A stretch of DNA of 64,000 nt from Bacteroidota bacterium (GCA_016711805.1 JADJSH010000008.1:62001-126000); one strand, 5' to 3'; positions 52,888 to 61,600 are shown, numbered from the stretch's first letter. The notes: generated from the letters alone by a model not told the origin. Numbers and translations: made by a program.

Positions 52888-54030
52888 TTATGATAACTCA
52901 TCTACTGCTAACTTGCCAACTAAAGAACCAATGGCTACACCCATTCCACCCATTCGAACAGCGCAAACTATATTTGGAGAAATTTTCTTAATAATTGGTT
53001 TTTTTTCATCACCCACTCCCATAATCCCACACCAGCGTTGTTCAATATCAAATTTGGTATCAGGCAAAATAATGGTCTGCAACAAAGTCTCTAAATGTTT
53101 TTGAATTTTAGTATTTAACACAAACTTAGAACTAGTTTCTTTTTCAAAGTCTAAATTTCGTCCACCGCCAAATAAAACCCGTTTTCCAATATTTCTAAAA
53201 TAGTAATAACCTTCATCGTAATGAAAAGTTCCTTTTATTTTTAAATCATCAATTGGTTTAGTAATTAAAACCTGAGCTCTGGCAGGTTTTACATCTTTTA
53301 ATTTCAGCAATTCAGTTGCAAAACCATTAGTGGCAACAATCACATGTTTTGCTTTTAATTCGCCAATGGAAGTGTATAAAGCAACATTTTGTTTTAAATC
53401 ATTTATTTTATTGACTGATATCGAATTTAAAATGATAATACCTTTGCTTAATGCTAATTGAATAAGGTTTTGCATCATCATTCCAGTATCAATTTGCCCC
53501 TCTTTTTTATTTAAAATTAAGCCTTTTATTTGCTTGAATTGAAAGCTTTTAATCTTCTTATTTTCAACACTATAGGTGTTTTTTGTTCTAGTGTATGACT
53601 TAATTTGTTTGTTAAAGTAATCTATTGAATGACTACACTCTTCAAATCTATCTTTAGAGTCAAATAATTCAAAACCACCTAGTTCTTTATAATCAATTTG
53701 CTTGTCACCTAATCGTTTTTTAAGAAGCGCTAATCCCTTAATTCTCATTTCCACAGTTTGCCAAACTACCTCTTCTTTACTTTTTTTTATATCCGATAAT
53801 AGTTCACTTACACTACCAAAACATGCAAATCCTGCATTTTTCGTGCTAGCTCCGTGTGGAAGAATGCCTCTTTCTAAAATAACCACTTTAGCTTTTTTAT
53901 ATTTTTCTTTATAGCTAATAGCGGCATTTAATCCTACTATTCCACTACCCACAATTATGAGGTCAATTTCCTTAAAATAAGTTTGAGTTTCCCAAAAGCT
54001 AAAATTTGTTTCAATTGTGTTTTTGTGCAT
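52888..54030 (-). CDS. FAD-dependent oxidoreductase, DAO family
   Basis: 380 residues from ATG 54030. LIIVGSGIVGLNAAISYKEK at about residue 24 is the FAD-binding Rossmann GxGxxG, then RGILPHGASTKNAGFACFG matches the flavin-proximal loop of D-amino-acid oxidase / glycine oxidase-type enzymes. The C terminus has KRVLFGGGRNLDF and RWCGIMGVGDEKKPII ending in RMGGMGVAIGSLVGK. It should oxidise an amine or amino acid. No signal peptide, so cytoplasmic. Substrate unknown, no pathway neighbours. A 237-base gap with only a GAAATAG/CTATTTC hairpin separates it from queA. Confidence 0.85.
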   Translation of the reverse strand: MHKNTIETNFSFWETQTYFKEIDLIIVGSGIVGLNAAISYKEKYKKAKVVILERGILPHGASTKNAGFACFGSVSELLSDIKKSKEEVVWQTVEMRIKGLALLKKRLGDKQIDYKELGGFELFDSKDRFEECSHSIDYFNKQIKSYTRTKNTYSVENKKIKSFQFKQIKGLILNKKEGQIDTGMMMQNLIQLALSKGIIILNSISVNKINDLKQNVALYTSIGELKAKHVIVATNGFATELLKLKDVKPARAQVLITKPIDDLKIKGTFHYDEGYYYFRNIGKRVLFGGGRNLDFEKETSSKFVLNTKIQKHLETLLQTIILPDTKFDIEQRWCGIMGVGDEKKPIIKKISPNIVCAVRMGGMGVAIGSLVGKLAVDELS

Positions 54031-54107
54031 AATTTTTGTGGTGGGCTTTATGGAATTTTAGTTAAATTTAAACCTTTATACAAAACTACAGCTTTGTACC
54101 TTATGAC

Positions 54108-55820
54108 GTGTACCCGATTTATACTTTTTTTTTTCTTCTTTTTTCTTCTTTTTCGTCATTTTCTCAAGAATGGACTTTACCATTTTCGAGTAGAATAGAA
54201 AAATCCGGAAAAAAATTACAGGGAGCTACTGTTACCTTAATGCAAGGTTCAACTAAGGTTTTAGAAACTATGACTGGTGATGATGGTGCTTTTAAATTTC
54301 AGATTCCGCCTAATGGAGATTATCTGATTATTGTTACTAAGCCAGGACATTGTACTAAGAAATTTACAGTTTCAACTAGAGGAGTTCCAGCAGATAAAGT
54401 GCAAGGTGATTTTAAAGGATTTAATATTGAGTCAATTAGTTTATTTGAACCTCTTCCGGGAATCGATTATTCGGTTTTAAATCAGCCATTAGTTAAAGTA
54501 AATTATAATGCCACCGCTGATAATTTTGATTATGATGAAGCCTATAGTAATCAAATGTTATCAGCTTTAGAAAGATTAAGACAATTAGAGCTAGACGCAT
54601 TAAATAAACAAAAAGAATTAGAAGCAAATTATACGGCATCAATTAAAGCTGGTGATGCTGCTTTTAAGAAAAAGGATTGGGTAATGGCAAGAGCTGGTTA
54701 TAACCAAGCACTTACATATAAACCTGCCGAGGCATATCCTAAAGCTCAATTAGCTCAAATTGAAATTATAATAAAAGATCAAGAGGCCTTAAATAAAAAG
54801 GCAGAAGCTGATAAAAAGGCGGCTGAAGACGCTGCCAAAGCAGCAGCAGATGCCGCAGCTAAAAAAGCCGCAGATGAAGCAGCTGCAAAAAAGGCAGCTG
54901 AAGATAAAGCAAAAGCTGATGCTGCAGCAAAAGCAGCGGCAGACGCAGCTGCTAAAAAAGCCGCAGAAGATAAAGCGAAGGCAGAAGCTGAAGCAGCAGC
55001 AAAAAAAGCGGCAGAAGATAAGGCAAAAGCCGAAGCCGAAGCAGCACGTTTAGCAAAAGAAAAAGCAGATAAAGAATTAGCAGATAAATTAGCAAAAGAA
55101 GCTGCCGCTAAAAAAGCAGCAGACGAAGCAGCTGCTAAAAAAGCTGCTGAAGAAAAAGCTAAGGCAGAAGCTGAAGCTGCGGCTAAAAAGGCTGCAGATG
55201 AAGCGGCAGCCAAGAAAGCAGCGGAAGAAAAAGCAAAAGCTGACGCTGCAGCAGCTGAAAAAAAAGCAGCAGAGGATAAAGCGAAAGCTGATGCTGAAGC
55301 CGCTCGTTTAGCAAAAGAAAAAGCCGATAAAGAATTAGCGGATAAACTAGCAAAGGAAGCGGCTGATAAAAAAGCGGCTGCCGACAAACTAGAAGCAGAA
55401 AGATTAGCGAAAGAAGCTGCAGCTAAAAAATTGGCGGATGAAGCGGCTGCGAAAAAGGCAGCCGAAGAGGCCGCAGCAAAAAAAGCAGCAGATGAGGCAG
55501 CTGCTAAAAAAGCTGCAGAAGAAAAAGCAAAAGCAGATGCGGATGCTGCGGCTAAAAAAGCAGCGGAAGATAAGGCAAAAGCAGAGGCTGAAGCAGCACG
55601 TTTAGCAAAAGAAAAAGCGGATAAAGAAGCATTAGACAAATTATCAAAAGAGGAAGCCGCAAAAAAAGCAGCAGCGGATAAATTAGAAGCAGAAAGATTA
55701 GCAAAAGAAGCTGCAGCTAAGAAAGCAGCAGACGAAGCTGCTGCAAAGAAAGCTGCTGAAGAAAAAGCAAAGCAGATGCGGAAGATAAGGCGAAAGCAGA
55801 GGCTGAGGCAGCACGTTTAG
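54108..55820 (+). CDS. Ala/Lys-rich coiled-coil exported protein, N-terminal piece (frameshifted)
   Basis: The frame begins at a GTG (54108) with a hydrophobic signal-like segment FFFLLFSSFSSFSQEW. The better start, ATG 54103, is in another frame that also has FILFFF; a one-base error in the T run at 54122-54131 would join them. After the signal comes a carboxypeptidase-regulatory-like beta domain (about 25-110), then a helical, TPR-like part (YTASIKAGDAAFKKKDWVMARAGYNQAL). From about residue 225 the protein is almost only Ala, Lys, Glu, Asp and Leu in repeating heptad-like AAAKKAADEA units, a long TolA-like helix. The true frame is lost near 55773 (one base missing after AAAGC); the last 16 residues are an artefact. 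Confidence 0.75.
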   Translation: MYPIYTFFFLLFSSFSSFSQEWTLPFSSRIEKSGKKLQGATVTLMQGSTKVLETMTGDDGAFKFQIPPNGDYLIIVTKPGHCTKKFTVSTRGVPADKVQGDFKGFNIESISLFEPLPGIDYSVLNQPLVKVNYNATADNFDYDEAYSNQMLSALERLRQLELDALNKQKELEANYTASIKAGDAAFKKKDWVMARAGYNQALTYKPAEAYPKAQLAQIEIIIKDQEALNKKAEADKKAAEDAAKAAADAAAKKAADEAAAKKAAEDKAKADAAAKAAADAAAKKAAEDKAKAEAEAAAKKAAEDKAKAEAEAARLAKEKADKELADKLAKEAAAKKAADEAAAKKAAEEKAKAEAEAAAKKAADEAAAKKAAEEKAKADAAAAEKKAAEDKAKADAEAARLAKEKADKELADKLAKEAADKKAAADKLEAERLAKEAAAKKLADEAAAKKAAEEAAAKKAADEAAAKKAAEEKAKADADAAAKKAAEDKAKAEAEAARLAKEKADKEALDKLSKEEAAKKAAADKLEAERLAKEAAAKKAADEAAAKKAAEEKAKQMRKIRRKQRLRQHV

Positions 55821-56190
55821 CAAAGGAAAAAGCGGATAAAGAAGCATTAGAAAAATGTCAAAAGAAGAAGCTGCTAAAAAAGCAGCAGCGGATAAACTAG
55901 AGGCAGAAAGATTAGCAAAAGAAGCCGCAGTTAAGAAAGCAGCGGATGAGGCAGCAGCGAAAGCAGCAGAAGCAGCTCGTTTAGCTAAAGAGAAGGCAGA
56001 TAAGGAAGCATTAGATAAAATGTCGAAGGAAGATGCTGCTAAAAAAGCAGCAGCAGATAAACTTGAGGCAGAAAGATTAGCTAAAGAAGCGGCAGCAAAA
56101 AAGGCTGCAGATGACGCTGCCGCTAAAGCCGCAGAAGCTGCACGTTTAGCAAAAGAAAAAGCAGATAAAGAAGCAGCAAATAAAACTAAA
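54790..56190 (+). repeat. long low-complexity Ala/Lys/Glu coding repeat
   Basis: About 1.4 kb of imperfect short-period repeats encoding AAAKKAADEAAAKKAAEDKAK-like units with interspersed LAKEKADKELADKLAKEAA blocks. The DNA repeats vary in third codon positions, so the protein pattern is selected. It spans three reading-frame segments and is a region prone to slippage and assembly error. Confidence 0.8.
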
Positions 56191-56613
56191 ATAACTCCGC
56201 CACCATTAACAGTTGATAGATACAAAGAGGCTAAAGATAAAGGTGATAATTTTTTTGGGATGAAACGTTATAAAGAAGCTAAAACAGCTTATGAAGAAGC
56301 TTTGATTGCTAAAGCTGGCGATTCATACGCAAAAGGTAAATTAGCAGAAATAGAAAAACTTTTGAAATCTGATACAGTAGTTGCCGCAGAAATCGACGCT
56401 AAAAAACAAGCTTTATTAGCTAAATATCCTTTAGGAGTAACAGAAGAAACGATTATTGGAACTGGTGTTGTTATCCTTCAACGTGTTGTTGTAAAAGAAT
56501 CTAACGACGTATATGTTTACCAAAAGAAAATGTTTAGCTGGGGTGGAATTTCCTATTTTAGAGATACAAAAGCCATTACTGAATCTACATTTGAACAAGA
56601 AACCAAACCATAA
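55855..56613 (+). CDS. Ala/Lys-rich coiled-coil exported protein, C-terminal piece (frameshifted)
   Basis: 252 residues from ATG 55855, but the start is only an internal Met (KMSKEEAAKKAAADKLEAE) repeated elsewhere in the coiled coil. An 80-base stretch before it is open in a third frame (DAEDKAKAEAEAARLAKEK), and one missing base near 55850 joins it to this frame. The coiled coil ends about residue 110. A TPR-like helix pair (DRYKEAKDKGDNFFGMKRYKEAKTAYEEAL) follows, then a conserved beta-rich end (YPLGVTEETIIGTGVVILQRVVVKESNDVYVYQKKMFSWGGISYF). The complete protein would have about 835 residues. Confidence 0.75.
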   Translation: MSKEEAAKKAAADKLEAERLAKEAAVKKAADEAAAKAAEAARLAKEKADKEALDKMSKEDAAKKAAADKLEAERLAKEAAAKKAADDAAAKAAEAARLAKEKADKEAANKTKITPPPLTVDRYKEAKDKGDNFFGMKRYKEAKTAYEEALIAKAGDSYAKGKLAEIEKLLKSDTVVAAEIDAKKQALLAKYPLGVTEETIIGTGVVILQRVVVKESNDVYVYQKKMFSWGGISYFRDTKAITESTFEQETKP

Positions 56614-56621
56614 CCACTACT

Positions 56622-57575
56622 ATGCCCGATATTTTTGAAGACGTTCACTGTTGCGTTTGCGACAATAAAAATCCTGCTGATTTTAAAGTTTTATACCAAA
56701 AAGAAAAATTTTCAGTTGTAGAATGCAAAAAGTGTTCTTTTACTTTTATTCCTTCTTATTTTAGAAAACAAATTTCTTACGAAAATTATAAAGACGAAAA
56801 TGTTGCTAATGCTGTTCGTAATGGAAATAATTTTGTAAAAATTGAACGTCATAAATTACGTTACGATTTAATTAAAAAGTATAAACCAAGTGGTTCATTA
56901 TTTGATTTAGGTGCTGGTTGGGGACATTTTATGTTAACCGGACAAATGCTAGGTTACGATGTATATGGTATTGAAATTTCTGAGCAACCTTACCTCTACT
57001 CTAAAAATGATTTAAAATTACCTGTAGATCATATTGATTTTTTTGACATGAAAGAAGATAAAAAATTTGATATTGTGACCATGTGGGATGTTTTAGAACA
57101 CATTGACAAAGCGGATGATGTGATTGCCAAATGTGCTCGTATTACAGCTAAAGATGGTTATATTGTGATTCAGGTTCCCCAAATTGATTCTTATTTTGCG
57201 AAAAAACATAAGGATAATTGGAAAATGATGGGCTTAGATCATGTAAACTATTTTGGTAAAAAAACAATTACTCAGTTATTAAAAAAACATGGTTACGAAG
57301 TAAAAACGATTAAATCTTCTTTTGAAATTAAGTTGTTTATTATGTATACTATCCTTCCTTTATTAAAAAGGTTAAGAGGAGATAAGAAACAAACGCAACA
57401 ACAAGCTAATAATGCAATTAAGGCTTCAGAAAGACAACAATACTTTAATACCTTTACTCAAAAACCAATGTGGAAACTTAAGTTATATATGAAACTTCAT
57501 AACTTAATTTATAAAACGTTAGAGTTATTAAATATTGGTGAAGAAATGATTGTGGTAGCTAAGAAGGTTAGCTAA
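56622..57575 (+). CDS. class I SAM-dependent methyltransferase with N-terminal zinc-ribbon-like domain
   Basis: 317 residues from ATG 56622, eight bases after the coiled-coil gene. The N terminus has CCVCDNKN and CKKCSF, a two-CxxC zinc-ribbon-like pair (about residues 10-13 and 35-38). LFDLGAGWGHFM (93-104) is the SAM-binding motif I and VTMWDVLEHI the motif around the acidic post-I/motif IV region, as in methyltransferases of the Methyltransf_23 family. RVMMGLDHVNYF-type segments follow. Substrate unknown; enzymes of this build often modify sugars or quinone-like intermediates. Its stop overlaps the stop of the convergent GNAT gene. Confidence 0.88.
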   Translation: MPDIFEDVHCCVCDNKNPADFKVLYQKEKFSVVECKKCSFTFIPSYFRKQISYENYKDENVANAVRNGNNFVKIERHKLRYDLIKKYKPSGSLFDLGAGWGHFMLTGQMLGYDVYGIEISEQPYLYSKNDLKLPVDHIDFFDMKEDKKFDIVTMWDVLEHIDKADDVIAKCARITAKDGYIVIQVPQIDSYFAKKHKDNWKMMGLDHVNYFGKKTITQLLKKHGYEVKTIKSSFEIKLFIMYTILPLLKRLRGDKKQTQQQANNAIKASERQQYFNTFTQKPMWKLKLYMKLHNLIYKTLELLNIGEEMIVVAKKVS

Positions 57576-58093
57576 AAAATCAACTGATACATCAATTCAT
57601 CTTCAAATTGATTTGGTGAAATTTTGTTCCATTGTTTTTTAGTCCCAATTTTTTCAAAACCGCATTTTTCAAACAAGCTTACACTTTCCTTATTAGATGC
57701 GCTGATATTGCAAAATAGTTGATTTAATAATAAGGTTTTGCTAGCATAATCTTTTACCAACTCTATCGCTTGGCTAGCATAACCTTTTTTTCTAAAGTCT
57801 TCGAAAATTAAAACTCCTACTCCTACCCTTGCATTCATTGGGTCAAAATCAAATAAATCAATTGTTCCAATAGCTTTATCGGTAGAGCTTTCGCAAATCA
57901 TTAATCGCAATTGCTTGGTTGTATAAATATCTTGATGTGCCGTTTCTAAATACAATTCTAAAATAGCTTTACTATATGGCGTTAAGGTGTTACTCACTTT
58001 CCATACGCTGGTATTATTTTCTGTAGTATATAATACTGCTAAATCTCCTGGTTCCAGCGCTCTTAAATAAATATGTTCCGATTTAATAAACAT
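57572..58093 (-). CDS. GNAT-family N-acetyltransferase, RimJ/RimL-like
   Basis: 173 residues from ATG 58093. LRALEPGDLAVLYTTENNTSVWKVSNTLTPYS is the typical start of RimJ/RimL-type and SpeG-like acetyltransferases. The core has IGTIDLFDFDPMNARVGVGVLIFEDFRKKGYASQAIELVKDY, with the R-x2-G-x-A acetyl-CoA loop, and NISASNKESVSLFEKCGFEKIG near the end. Substrate unknown: SpeG-type (spermidine) or N-terminal acetylation are possible. It starts directly at the stop of the 58.1-kb gene, a probable operon with it and ppx. Confidence 0.87.
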   Translation of the reverse strand: MFIKSEHIYLRALEPGDLAVLYTTENNTSVWKVSNTLTPYSKAILELYLETAHQDIYTTKQLRLMICESSTDKAIGTIDLFDFDPMNARVGVGVLIFEDFRKKGYASQAIELVKDYASKTLLLNQLFCNISASNKESVSLFEKCGFEKIGTKKQWNKISPNQFEDELMYQLIF

Positions 58094-58656
58094 TATTCTT
58101 TGTAATAATTAGCGCGTTCTATTTTTATAATTTCTTGTAGTTGTTTATTCGAATACATTGGTAACGAAAACTCACCTTCTTCTATTTTGTTATCAATATT
58201 TAATCCATAGGTTAAATTTATATATTGATTTTGTTTTAATCGTTCTATTAATTCAAACAACAACTCTTCTTTGTTTTCACAAATGGCATAAAATTCTTGC
58301 AAAAATAGTTTAATAGGACTTAAGCAAGATGCTTCATTTACTTTTACTTGAGTAAATTGCTTTATATAATATTGGCAAATTTCTTTTTGGTAATCGGCAC
58401 TAAATACAGGATGTTTTTTTAATTGAATAAATAACGTTTCAATTTTTTTCTGCTGTATCGTTTTTAAAAGAACATTTATATTAATATCCAATTCATGACC
58501 TTTAATAGTTAATGAATTATAATTTCCATCAATTAAAATGCCAATATGTGGAGGTGTTCGTGATGCATGTAAAATAACTAGCCATGTATTTTTCAATAAC
58601 AATTCTTCGTTAAAAGAATCAGAAACGGATAGTGTATATGGACTTTGGATAATCAT
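58093..58656 (-). CDS. conserved hypothetical protein in the ppx operon
   Basis: 187 residues from ATG 58656. It has no signal peptide or membrane segment and looks cytoplasmic, mixed alpha/beta. LLLKNTWLVILHASRTPPHIGILIDGNY looks like the start of a small globular domain. The middle is helical (VLLKTIQQKKIETLFIQLKKH), and the C terminus is Lys/Glu-rich. I do not recognise the family. It sits between ppx (21 bases upstream) and the GNAT gene, whose start it overlaps by one base, so all three are probably cotranscribed. A role with polyphosphate or its regulator is only a guess from position. Confidence 0.6.
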   Translation of the reverse strand: MIIQSPYTLSVSDSFNEELLLKNTWLVILHASRTPPHIGILIDGNYNSLTIKGHELDININVLLKTIQQKKIETLFIQLKKHPVFSADYQKEICQYYIKQFTQVKVNEASCLSPIKLFLQEFYAICENKEELLFELIERLKQNQYINLTYGLNIDNKIEEGEFSLPMYSNKQLQEIIKIERANYYKE

Positions 58657-58677
58657 TCTTCAAATTTACAGAATTAA

Positions 58678-59613
58678 TTAAAAAAGTTTTAATCCTAATT
58701 TTCTACTGATGACACCTTCTTTTAAAGAGAAAGTAGAAACTCTCATATGTGTTAAGTGCAATTCTTTTAAGATAAAATCAATTAACAGAACTGAAATCAC
58801 AATCATATCCACTCTCATATCAATTAATCCTGTAATATGATAACGTTCTTTAATAGTTGATTCTTTTATTTTTTTACTAATAAATGCGTAGTGGTTTAAA
58901 TCTATATTATATTCTGTATGTTCATCATTTAATGCTTCAGTACCAAACTCACCAGCAATCACATCAACTACCGAATCAAAAGCACCAGAAGAACCAATTA
59001 ATTCAGCTGGTTTATAGTGCTTTATGGCTTCGAATAAAGGACCTAGCTCGTGTCTTAAGTAAGCATTGAAGTCAACCGTTTCATCAAATGTAATTGGATC
59101 TGATAATTTGAATTTTTCTAATAAACGAGCAGCACCTAGCAAAAAACTTTTTTTCCAAAAAATAGTGTGTTCGTTTCCTAAAATAAATTCGGTGCTACCT
59201 CCGCCAATATCCATAATTAAGGAAATAGATTCATTCATCTTTACAGCCATTCGATTGCCATAATAAATTAAATCTGCTTCCTCATTACCATCAATAACTG
59301 AAATAGAAATGCCTGCCACTTTTTTTGCCTGAGCTACAAATTCATGTCCGTTACTTGCCGAACGAATAGCGGATGTTGCAAAAGCATAAGTATGCTCTAC
59401 ATTATAATCTAATAAATATTGTTGAAATTGTTTTAAGGCATTAACACCTCTTTGAAATGGGGCGTCGGCAATGTAACCAGAGTTGATAGTTCCTTCGCCT
59501 AATTTAACCGCAATTTTAGTGTTAAAAACTTTTTTGAAAGTATCATTAGGAAGTCGCTCTGCAATAAGCAAATTAAACGTATTAGTTCCTAAATCAATAA
59601 CTGCAAATATCAT
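58678..59613 (-). CDS. exopolyphosphatase / guanosine pentaphosphatase family protein
   Basis: 311 residues from ATG 59613. The sugar-kinase/Hsp70-like fold shows VIDLGTNTFNLLIAE (phosphate 1), AFATSAIRSASNG and MDIGGGSTEFILG (phosphate 2), then GSSGAFDSVVDVI (adenosine motif). The protein has the length of the short Ppx/GppA form lacking the C-terminal HD-like domain. Such enzymes cut phosphate from polyphosphate or pppGpp. Which of the two cannot be told. First gene of a likely operon with the two following minus-strand genes. Confidence 0.9.
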   Translation of the reverse strand: MIFAVIDLGTNTFNLLIAERLPNDTFKKVFNTKIAVKLGEGTINSGYIADAPFQRGVNALKQFQQYLLDYNVEHTYAFATSAIRSASNGHEFVAQAKKVAGISISVIDGNEEADLIYYGNRMAVKMNESISLIMDIGGGSTEFILGNEHTIFWKKSFLLGAARLLEKFKLSDPITFDETVDFNAYLRHELGPLFEAIKHYKPAELIGSSGAFDSVVDVIAGEFGTEALNDEHTEYNIDLNHYAFISKKIKESTIKERYHITGLIDMRVDMIVISVLLIDFILKELHLTHMRVSTFSLKEGVISRKLGLKLF

Positions 59614-59668
59614 AAAGCCAATTTATTACTCATACCAATTTAACGAAAAAAAACGACAACACCTCTAT

Positions 59669-60631
59669 TTAATTAATAAGGTATTGATATTTCTGTTTGA
59701 TAAATCGCTTATCTAATCCTCTTCTTTTTTTATCTGTTCCCATCATTGAAGAGAAAATGAGTGATAATTCGTGAGAACCACTTTGGTATTTTCTGAGAGG
59801 AGAAGTAACAATATCATAAGAGTAATTAATTTGAAAATTTTCTTTAATAGTATATCCTAAATTTAATGCAATAGCATCTTTAAATCTAAAACTGAAGCCT
59901 GCAATTAATTGTTTTTTCATATGTACACGTAAAGTGTAATCAAACGAAAAAGGAACTCCAGGAACGTATACTGCTAAGACTGAATTTTCAAATGTGAACT
60001 CAGGATTATCAGCCCAATTAAAACCAGCAGAAATATTATAATGAGGGACGTTTGTGAATTTTCCTTTTTTAAGAGAATCATTTTCATAGAATTCAAATTT
60101 ACTCCCCGCCATATTATTAGCACCTACTCCTAAATGAAAACGATCATTATAATATAATAAACCAAAACTTCCATCAAAGGTTCCCGTTTTATCGGTTGCA
60201 TACTGGTTAATTGCTTTATCTTGTTGATGTCTTAAGGTAATGTCGTTTCCTACAAAACTGGTTCTTAAATAATTTCCTTGAACTCCGAACGATAATTCTG
60301 AATCTGCAAATTTTAAATGGTAAGCAGCAGTTAAGCTACTATTCAAATTTCTAAACGGACCAATATCGTCTTTAAAAATAAAACCACCTACTCCTACTCT
60401 GCCTTTCCATAATCTTGAATTTAAAGATAAGGCATACGTTTTTGGGGCACCTTCAAAACTGGTCCATTGATTACGATAATTAATTCTGATATCAATTAAC
60501 CGTTTTGTTCCGCAAAATGCTGGATTGTATAAAGTTTGATTATTTCTATATTGAGACCACCAGGGATATTGCTGAGCAATTCCATGAAATGAAACAATAA
60601 CAAAAATGAGTATGAGACTTTTTCTAATCAA
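59669..60631 (-). CDS. PorP/SprF-family type IX secretion membrane protein
   Basis: 320 residues from ATG 60631 with a signal peptide ending HGIAQQ. YPWWSQYRNNQTLYNPAFCGTKRLIDIRINYRNQW is the diagnostic PorP/SprF start, followed by beta-barrel strands, VGVGGFIFKDDIGPFRNLN and AAYHLKFADSELSFGVQGNY. PorP/SprF proteins are outer-membrane barrels linked with T9SS secretion and gliding. This is one of the many paralogues seen in these genomes, here next to a SPOR protein; no porK/L/M/N genes accompany it. It lies 39 bases after the SPOR gene stop and may be cotranscribed. Confidence 0.93.
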   Translation of the reverse strand: MIRKSLILIFVIVSFHGIAQQYPWWSQYRNNQTLYNPAFCGTKRLIDIRINYRNQWTSFEGAPKTYALSLNSRLWKGRVGVGGFIFKDDIGPFRNLNSSLTAAYHLKFADSELSFGVQGNYLRTSFVGNDITLRHQQDKAINQYATDKTGTFDGSFGLLYYNDRFHLGVGANNMAGSKFEFYENDSLKKGKFTNVPHYNISAGFNWADNPEFTFENSVLAVYVPGVPFSFDYTLRVHMKKQLIAGFSFRFKDAIALNLGYTIKENFQINYSYDIVTSPLRKYQSGSHELSLIFSSMMGTDKKRRGLDKRFIKQKYQYLIN

Positions 60632-60670
60632 GGATTTAGGTTTAGAACGATTAATTAGAAAAAGTATTGT

Positions 60671-61600
60671 TTAGTTGATACGAACTCCGTCTTTATATTT
60701 TGCAATAAAACCTGAATACCCTTTAGATTGTAATTCGTCGCGGTATTTAATGGCTTCTTCTTTAGTTTTGAAGTTTCCTGTAGTTACTTTGTACATTCCA
60801 TTAATTAAATCCACATTAACTTTCCCAGCTCCAGCAAATCTACTTTTACTTGGCTCAGTTGAATAAGCTCCAATTTGAACTTTAAATGTCATTCCTGCTT
60901 CTGAGGTTGATGCAGCTGGTGCAGTTGTTTTTTTAACAGGAGCAGCTTCCACTGGCTTAGTTTCAGTAGGTTTAGGTGTTGCAGCTACAGGTTCAACCGG
61001 TTTAGTTTCAGTTGGCGTAGGCGTGGTAGCAACGGGTTCAACCGGCTTAGTTTCAGTTGGTGTAGGTGTTGTTGCAACTGGTTCAACTGGTTTGGTTTCA
61101 GTAGGTGCTGGTGTTGTTGCAACTGGCTCAACAGGTTTAGTTTCTGCTGGTTTAGTTTCAGTTGGCGTAACAGCAGCAACAGCACTTCCACCACCTATCG
61201 ATATAACTACTGGAGTTGCTTCTACTTCTTTTTTCTCATTATTTTCTAAGTAATAAAATTTTTGAGAGAAAGTAACTGAACTAGGAGCATCAGATGCCGC
61301 TTGAACTTTTAATTTTATTGTAAATTCTGGATCGCTAGGAACAGAAACCCAAACAATTTTAGCACGTTGATTTTCAAAAGTGAAATTACCATTCTTTGCA
61401 TCTATAGAAGTAACAATAATACCAGCAGGCACATCCATTTGATACTTAGCAAAATTACCAACGGTTCCTTTTACGATTTTAACATCTGCGTCAATAGACG
61501 AACCAGCACTCATTGAGGTTGGAAAGTTTCCATTAATAGTAATTTGTGAAAAAATAGCTGTAAAGCTGGTAAGTGCAAAAATTGTTAATAGTTTTTTCAT
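60671..61600 (-). CDS. SPOR-domain exported protein with Pro/Thr repeat linker
   Basis: 309 residues from ATG 61600. Signal peptide about 1-18 (FTAIFSQ). Residues about 20-135 form a beta-sandwich with GNFPTSMSAGSSIDADVKIVKG and TIKLKVQAASDAPSSVTF, a cohesin-like pattern I cannot name with certainty. A proline/threonine linker repeats PVEPVATTPTPTETK about four times. The C terminus (FKVQIGAYSTEPSKSRFAGAGKVNVD...GMYKVTTGNFKTKEEAIKYRDELQSKGYSGFIAKY) is a SPOR domain, which binds denuded peptidoglycan at division sites. Likely periplasmic; promoter known, and divergent from the 61.8-kb gene. Confidence 0.87.
   Translation of the reverse strand: MKKLLTIFALTSFTAIFSQITINGNFPTSMSAGSSIDADVKIVKGTVGNFAKYQMDVPAGIIVTSIDAKNGNFTFENQRAKIVWVSVPSDPEFTIKLKVQAASDAPSSVTFSQKFYYLENNEKKEVEATPVVISIGGGSAVAAVTPTETKPAETKPVEPVATTPAPTETKPVEPVATTPTPTETKPVEPVATTPTPTETKPVEPVAATPKPTETKPVEAAPVKKTTAPAASTSEAGMTFKVQIGAYSTEPSKSRFAGAGKVNVDLINGMYKVTTGNFKTKEEAIKYRDELQSKGYSGFIAKYKDGVRIN
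60955..61145 (-). repeat. 45-bp tandem repeat in the SPOR gene
   Basis: About four imperfect 45-base copies encode the 15-residue unit PVEPVATTPTPTETK. Copies differ at several third positions, including GGTGTAGGTGTT versus GGCGTAGGCGTG in plus-strand view. Such in-frame repeats often vary in number between strains. Confidence 0.85.

Noticed and set aside
54779..55639. 286-residue minus-strand open frame rich in Ser, Ala and Phe
   Set aside because: It is the antisense shadow of the Ala/Lys repeat; its composition mirrors the plus-strand codons, and it has no signal or independent promoter.
55698..56225. 175-residue minus-strand open frame opposite the coiled-coil gene
   Set aside because: Also a shadow of the repetitive coding sequence.
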